The notes under the pieces are model-generated. The model ran no database searches. It was given only the letters and a program-made list of their open reading frames with translations, and had not been told where the DNA came from. Positions 60,872-64,000 of a stretch of 64,000 nucleotides of DNA are shown here, piece by piece (within the stretch, counting starts at the first letter, position 1; every line of letters starts with the position of its first letter). This DNA is from Bacteroidales bacterium. Its GTDB lineage: Bacteria; Bacteroidota; Bacteroidia; Bacteroidales; VadinHA17. The DNA is taken from assembly GCA_009877105.1 (NCBI GenBank), contig WXFD01000043.1, positions 243,602-307,601 of the forward strand. Reading direction: 5' to 3'. Position numbers and translations under genes: made by a program.

Positions 60872-62353
60872 ATGAAAAAACTATCAGTCGCATTGGCATC
60901 TATATTCCTGGCATCCTGCGGAATATTTGCCCAGAATGTTGATGACGCTTTAAGATATTCCCAGTTATTCTACAACGGCTCAGCAAGGTTCATGTCAATG
61001 GGGGGCGCCTTTACTGCATTGGGAGGCGACATGTCATCCCTGTCACAAAACCCAGCCGGGCTAGGAGTATTCAGGTCATCCGAGATTTCAATCTCACCTC
61101 AGCTTTACCACATAAAGACATCCGCTGATTTCCGGGGTCCGACAACAGATTATCTGTATAATTTCAACCTCGGACAGGCAGGGATAGTAAGTAAACTTAT
61201 ATCATCAGACAAGGAAAAAGGACTGATCTCGCTCAATTTCGGTTATTCCTTCAATAAAACTAATAACCTGTATTCCACAACAAGGATCCAGGGAACAAGC
61301 AATACCAGTTCAATGGCAGATTCCTGGGCCGACATAAGTGAAGGTACGAATTATACCCAGCTTGGAGGTGCAGAGGGAATAGCCTATGATGCCTGGATAA
61401 TCGATACAATAACCGGATCGAATGGAAGGAGTTACGGAACGGTTTTCAATAATTATGGCGATAACCTCACATCCCTGTACGGGCAACACATGCGGCGCCT
61501 GATCAATAATAAGGGCTATACCGGCGAACATGCGCTTTCCATCGGCGGCAACGTCTCCAATAAGTTATTCTTCGGGGCTACACTTGGTATCAGCAGGCTG
61601 AATTACACCGGGCACTATGAGCATCTTGAAAAAACAGACTATGTCCTGGATTCCGGATTTAGCGACTTTTCCTATACCGAGCATTTTGAAAATTCCGGAA
61701 CTGGATATTCCCTTAAGCTGGGAGCAATCATCAAGCCGATTGAGAGCCTCCGCCTGGGTTTTGCCTTCCATTCACCCACCCTGTACAGGATAGATGAGTA
61801 CTATTATGATAATATCACTTCACGGTTCGAGGGGAATGAGAAGTATGAAATGAAGAATGATCCCAGCCGTTACAGCTATGCACTCACCACTCCGTTCAGG
61901 GCATTGGGTGGAATTGCCTACCAGGTCAGAAAATCGGGTATGATTAGTGCCGATATTGAATATGTTGATTATTCAACGGCCAGATTTTCGGAAACGGGTG
62001 ATAATTTCGACTACAGTGAGAAAAACCTTGCTATCCGGAATACTCTGAAGCCGACTGTCAATTATCGGCTTGGAGGGGAATACAGGCTGAATAAAGTATA
62101 CTTCAGGGGTGGCTATGCTCACTACGGGAAAGCATTTGAGAAAGGTGAGGAAAATGCAAACATGACTCATGATGCGATCTCATTCGGACTTGGATTCAGG
62201 GAGCAGAACCTGTATGTTGATCTGGGGTACGTAAATCTGAGAAATACCCAGCAATATATCCTGTATTCAACATTCACTGAATCACCCATGGCAAAGCTCG
62301 ACGTCCGCAGGAACATATTCTCAGCTACATTTGGTATTAAGTTCGGATACTGA
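60872..62353 (+). CDS. FadL/TodX-like outer-membrane transport protein
   Basis: 493-residue outer-membrane barrel of the OmpP1/FadL/TodX family, which passes hydrophobic compounds such as fatty acids or aromatics. A signal peptide ends near 'GIFAQ' (about residue 21). The N-terminal 'ALRYSQLFYNGSARFMSMGGAFTALGGDMSSLSQNPAGLGVF' is the family's signature hatch region. Many barrel strands follow ('LGFAFHSPTLYRIDEYYYD', 'GMISADIEYVDYSTARFSE', 'VYFRGGYAHYGKAFEKG'). The C-terminal strand 'SATFGIKFGY' ends in an aromatic residue, as expected for barrel assembly. Confidence 0.92.
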   Translation: MKKLSVALASIFLASCGIFAQNVDDALRYSQLFYNGSARFMSMGGAFTALGGDMSSLSQNPAGLGVFRSSEISISPQLYHIKTSADFRGPTTDYLYNFNLGQAGIVSKLISSDKEKGLISLNFGYSFNKTNNLYSTTRIQGTSNTSSMADSWADISEGTNYTQLGGAEGIAYDAWIIDTITGSNGRSYGTVFNNYGDNLTSLYGQHMRRLINNKGYTGEHALSIGGNVSNKLFFGATLGISRLNYTGHYEHLEKTDYVLDSGFSDFSYTEHFENSGTGYSLKLGAIIKPIESLRLGFAFHSPTLYRIDEYYYDNITSRFEGNEKYEMKNDPSRYSYALTTPFRALGGIAYQVRKSGMISADIEYVDYSTARFSETGDNFDYSEKNLAIRNTLKPTVNYRLGGEYRLNKVYFRGGYAHYGKAFEKGEENANMTHDAISFGLGFREQNLYVDLGYVNLRNTQQYILYSTFTESPMAKLDVRRNIFSATFGIKFGY

Positions 62354-62358
62354 CAAAG

Positions 62359-62961
62359 CTACAGGTAATCCCCGGCGTCGGGTCCGGTATTGAAGATGAG
62401 GTCAAGTATTGAAAGTCCCGGGATGAAGCTGGTATTGCTAAAAACCTGTATGTGAATCTTTTCACAGAAGTCTGACTTTATTTTCGGCGATATCCTGTAC
62501 CTGAAATCGTAAGCCTGCCCGGCTTCCGGTTCAAAAGACCGGGTGCACCCAACACTCTTTTTAATTTTGAGTACATCAAGGCAGAAGTTTAACAGTTCAT
62601 AATTGAGGTCGAACAGGAATTTGTGATTTCTTCCGATTTGCTTTTCAACAGCTTCACGATAGAACTGGTAGAACGGCGACCGGCTGTAAGCGGATGCAAG
62701 CGCCCTGATATGTACCTGCTGCCATCTTTTTGAGTAATCGATTGCTATATCCTTAATCAAGGTTTTAGGTCCGGCGCCTTTTAAAACAGGTACTGACAGA
62801 TCGGCCACACCGTTTGATGAGAGTATCCTGCACCGGTTACGGTATGTCTGCTTCGGGTAGTTCTCATGCTGCTCGATCAGGATGTCATCGGCATTTTTCA
62901 CCAGGCTGAAATATTCTGCCGGCGGGAAGTATGCAGTGGAAAGAAGTAATTTTCCCGGCAT
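62359..62961 (-). CDS. WbqC-family protein
   Basis: 200-residue WbqC-like protein. 'LLSTAYFPPAEYFSLVKNADDILIEQHENYPKQTYRNRCRILSSNGVADLSVPVLK' is the family's N-terminal signature, and 'YRNRCRI..NG...LSVPV' its conserved nucleotide-sugar-like core. Also 'QQVHIRALASAYSRSPFYQFY'. WbqC proteins lie in O-antigen loci or alone in Bacteroidota; biochemical role is unproven. It is adjacent to larB (8 bp gap) in the same direction and may be cotranscribed with the lar genes, though a link in function is not evident. Confidence 0.88.
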   Translation of the reverse strand: MPGKLLLSTAYFPPAEYFSLVKNADDILIEQHENYPKQTYRNRCRILSSNGVADLSVPVLKGAGPKTLIKDIAIDYSKRWQQVHIRALASAYSRSPFYQFYREAVEKQIGRNHKFLFDLNYELLNFCLDVLKIKKSVGCTRSFEPEAGQAYDFRYRISPKIKSDFCEKIHIQVFSNTSFIPGLSILDLIFNTGPDAGDYL

Positions 62962-62969
62962 TTACACGG

Positions 62970-63719
62970 CTAACTCATCTGGTTGATCATGCTTGCGGAA
63001 AAGCCTGCACCGAATCCGTTGTCGATGTTTACAACTGTTACTCCGGCAGAGCAGCTGGTCAGCATTGCAAGCAGTGCCGATATTCCGCCAAAGCTGGCAC
63101 CGTATCCGACGCTGGTGGGAACGGCAATGACAGGTTTGTCGACAAGTCCTCCGACGACGCTTGCCAGGGCGCCTTCCATACCTGCCACAACAATGATGAC
63201 CCTGCAGTTCCTGATTTCGGGCAGTTTGTCAATGAGCCTGTGTATTCCAGCAACACCTGCATCATAGGTCCTGAACACATTATTGCCGAGCAGTTCAGCG
63301 GTTACGGCTGCTTCTTCTGCCACCGGGATATCCGAGGTACCTGCCGTGATGACAGCAATCCGGGTTTCGGGACACACAGGTTTCTTTTTCTGAACACTGA
63401 TAATTCTGGCTTCCGGATAATATATCGCAGAAGGAATCAGCAGCCTGACAGCTTCATACATTTCCGGGTTAGCCCGGGTTCCTACAACATTATTTTCCTT
63501 TTCCGACATGACCCTGAAGATCCCGGCTACCTGTTCAATGGTTTTTCCAGCGCAGTATACAATTTCAGGATACCCGGTCCGCATTTCCCTCTGGTGGTCG
63601 ATCCTGGCATAACCCAGGTCAGTGTATGGAAAATCCCTTAATATCTCCATTGCCTGATCAACGCTTTTTTCACCCTTGCTGACTTCCCTGAGAAGTATTT
63701 CAATTTCTTTTCTCGTCAT
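62970..63719 (-). CDS. larB: Nickel-pincer cofactor biosynthesis protein LarB
   Basis: LarB carboxylates nicotinic acid adenine dinucleotide to the biscarboxylate used to build the nickel-pincer cofactor of lactate racemase. 249 residues from the ATG at 63719, which sits 4 bp after the larE stop; an upstream TTG at 63764 is unlikely. The AIR-carboxylase-like domain shows 'GYPEIVYCAGKT', 'RIAVITAGTSDIPVAEEAAVTAELLG', 'VIIVVAGMEGALASVVGGLVDKPVIAVPTSVGYGASFGG', 'LAMLTSCSAGVTVVNIDNGFGAGFSA'. The LarB-typical Cys (in 'TSCSAGV') is present. Confidence 0.93.
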   Translation of the reverse strand: MTRKEIEILLREVSKGEKSVDQAMEILRDFPYTDLGYARIDHQREMRTGYPEIVYCAGKTIEQVAGIFRVMSEKENNVVGTRANPEMYEAVRLLIPSAIYYPEARIISVQKKKPVCPETRIAVITAGTSDIPVAEEAAVTAELLGNNVFRTYDAGVAGIHRLIDKLPEIRNCRVIIVVAGMEGALASVVGGLVDKPVIAVPTSVGYGASFGGISALLAMLTSCSAGVTVVNIDNGFGAGFSASMINQMS

Positions 63720-63723
63720 ATGT

Positions 63724-64000
63724 TTATTTTTCAGGATTTGAACTGCCTGATCTGTAGCCTTCAAGATCTAAAGATATATATCTGAACCCGATTCTCTTCA
63801 GATTTTCCGTTATAAGTTCTTTTTCGGGTGAACGAATAATCCTTTCAAAAAAACCCGGGAGGCATTCTATACGTGCAAGATCGCCATGAACCCTCACTCT
63901 TGCACCGGGGTAACCGTTTTCAAACAGGAACGACTCAGCTCTTTCAATCATCCTCAGGGTCTCGGTATTCACTTCTGTATTATAGGGAATTCTGGTAAGC
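63724..64000 (-). CDS. larE: ATP-dependent sacrificial sulfur transferase LarE (5' partial)
   Basis: C-terminal end of LarE, which gives sulfur to the nickel-pincer cofactor. The frame is open to the right edge (reading LTRIPYNTEVNTE before 'TLRMIERAESFLFENGYPGARVRVHGDLARIECLP'), so the N-terminal PP-loop is outside the window. The 'SRIPYGT...IEEAE..L' and 'VRVHGDLARIE' stretches are the LarE signature. Directly upstream of larB in an operon; larC is not visible. Confidence 0.9.
   Translation of the reverse strand, partial: LTRIPYNTEVNTETLRMIERAESFLFENGYPGARVRVHGDLARIECLPGFFERIIRSPEKELITENLKRIGFRYISLDLEGYRSGSSNPEK

Noticed and set aside
62931..63641. 236-residue plus-strand open frame
   Set aside because: It is antisense to larB and Cys/His/Phe-rich in the way mirror frames are.

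Overview
This window reads as chromosomal DNA of a Bacteroidota bacterium, most likely an anaerobic or microaerophilic member of the Bacteroidales/Marinilabiliales group. The evidence is threefold. First, promoters match the Bacteroidota consensus (TTTG, about 20 bp, TAnnTTTG), best seen before the HU gene. Second, lineage-typical proteins are present: a gliding-motility (type IX secretion) C-terminal sorting domain, FISUMP-domain proteins, a DUF5107/TPR protein and a partial TonB-dependent receptor. Third, the metabolic genes (ATP-type PEP carboxykinase, pyruvate phosphate dikinase, rubrerythrin) fit an anaerobe. No rRNA, CRISPR array, prophage or complete insertion sequence was seen. Two tRNA genes were found: Val(CAC) and Ser(TGA).

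Layout. 1-7 kb: end of a TonB-dependent receptor, an AspT-type transporter, then exported proteins (a NIF3-like protein with a signal peptide, a ThuA-like lipoprotein, an M1 aminopeptidase). 7-16 kb: a large DUF5107/TPR protein, a long gap with an orphan terminator, an unplaced small protein, a structured intergenic element, a Tat-exported protein with two C_GCAxxG_C_C halves, a FISUMP lipoprotein and a Tat-type aldo/keto reductase. 16-22 kb: tRNA-Val, a type II pantothenate kinase, a second FISUMP protein with a 17-unit heptad repeat, a D-2-hydroxyacid dehydrogenase, a BASS-like transporter and DoxX. 22-30 kb: tRNA-Ser, HU, a coupled cluster (LytTR regulator, class III aminotransferase, exported protein), HtpG and a class I aminotransferase. 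30-41 kb: nitroreductase-rubrerythrin, LemA-M48 protease, the pckA-plsY pair, a small inverted-repeat element, ppdK, xerD, an inositol-monophosphatase-like enzyme and an SGNH esterase. 42-53 kb: aroQ-pyk, a T9SS-sorted giant protein with a TPR partner, a hybrid histidine kinase, nth, aroB and aroC. 53-64 kb: tilS, a BamA/TamA-like outer-membrane protein overlapping an unknown gene, proS, a tyrosine-rich lipoprotein, a FadL-like porin, a WbqC-like protein and the larE-larB pair running off the right edge.

How the genes work together: aroB, aroC and aroQ cover three shikimate steps. Pyk, PpdK and PckA form the PEP/pyruvate/oxaloacetate node. Rubrerythrin and nitroreductase form an oxidative/nitrosative stress pair. 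LarE and LarB belong to the nickel-pincer cofactor pathway.

Most of the window is ordinary housekeeping sequence. The most unusual signals are non-coding. A 109-bp leader, conserved without gaps at 96 of 109 positions and ending exactly at the ATG, precedes two unrelated exported-protein genes 15 kb apart. Two intergenic inverted-repeat elements (11912-12056 and 28348-28433) have similar closing stems. An orphan terminator lies in an 850-bp gap. The double C_GCAxxG_C_C Tat protein and the LytTR-aminotransferase coupling are the most interesting protein-level observations.
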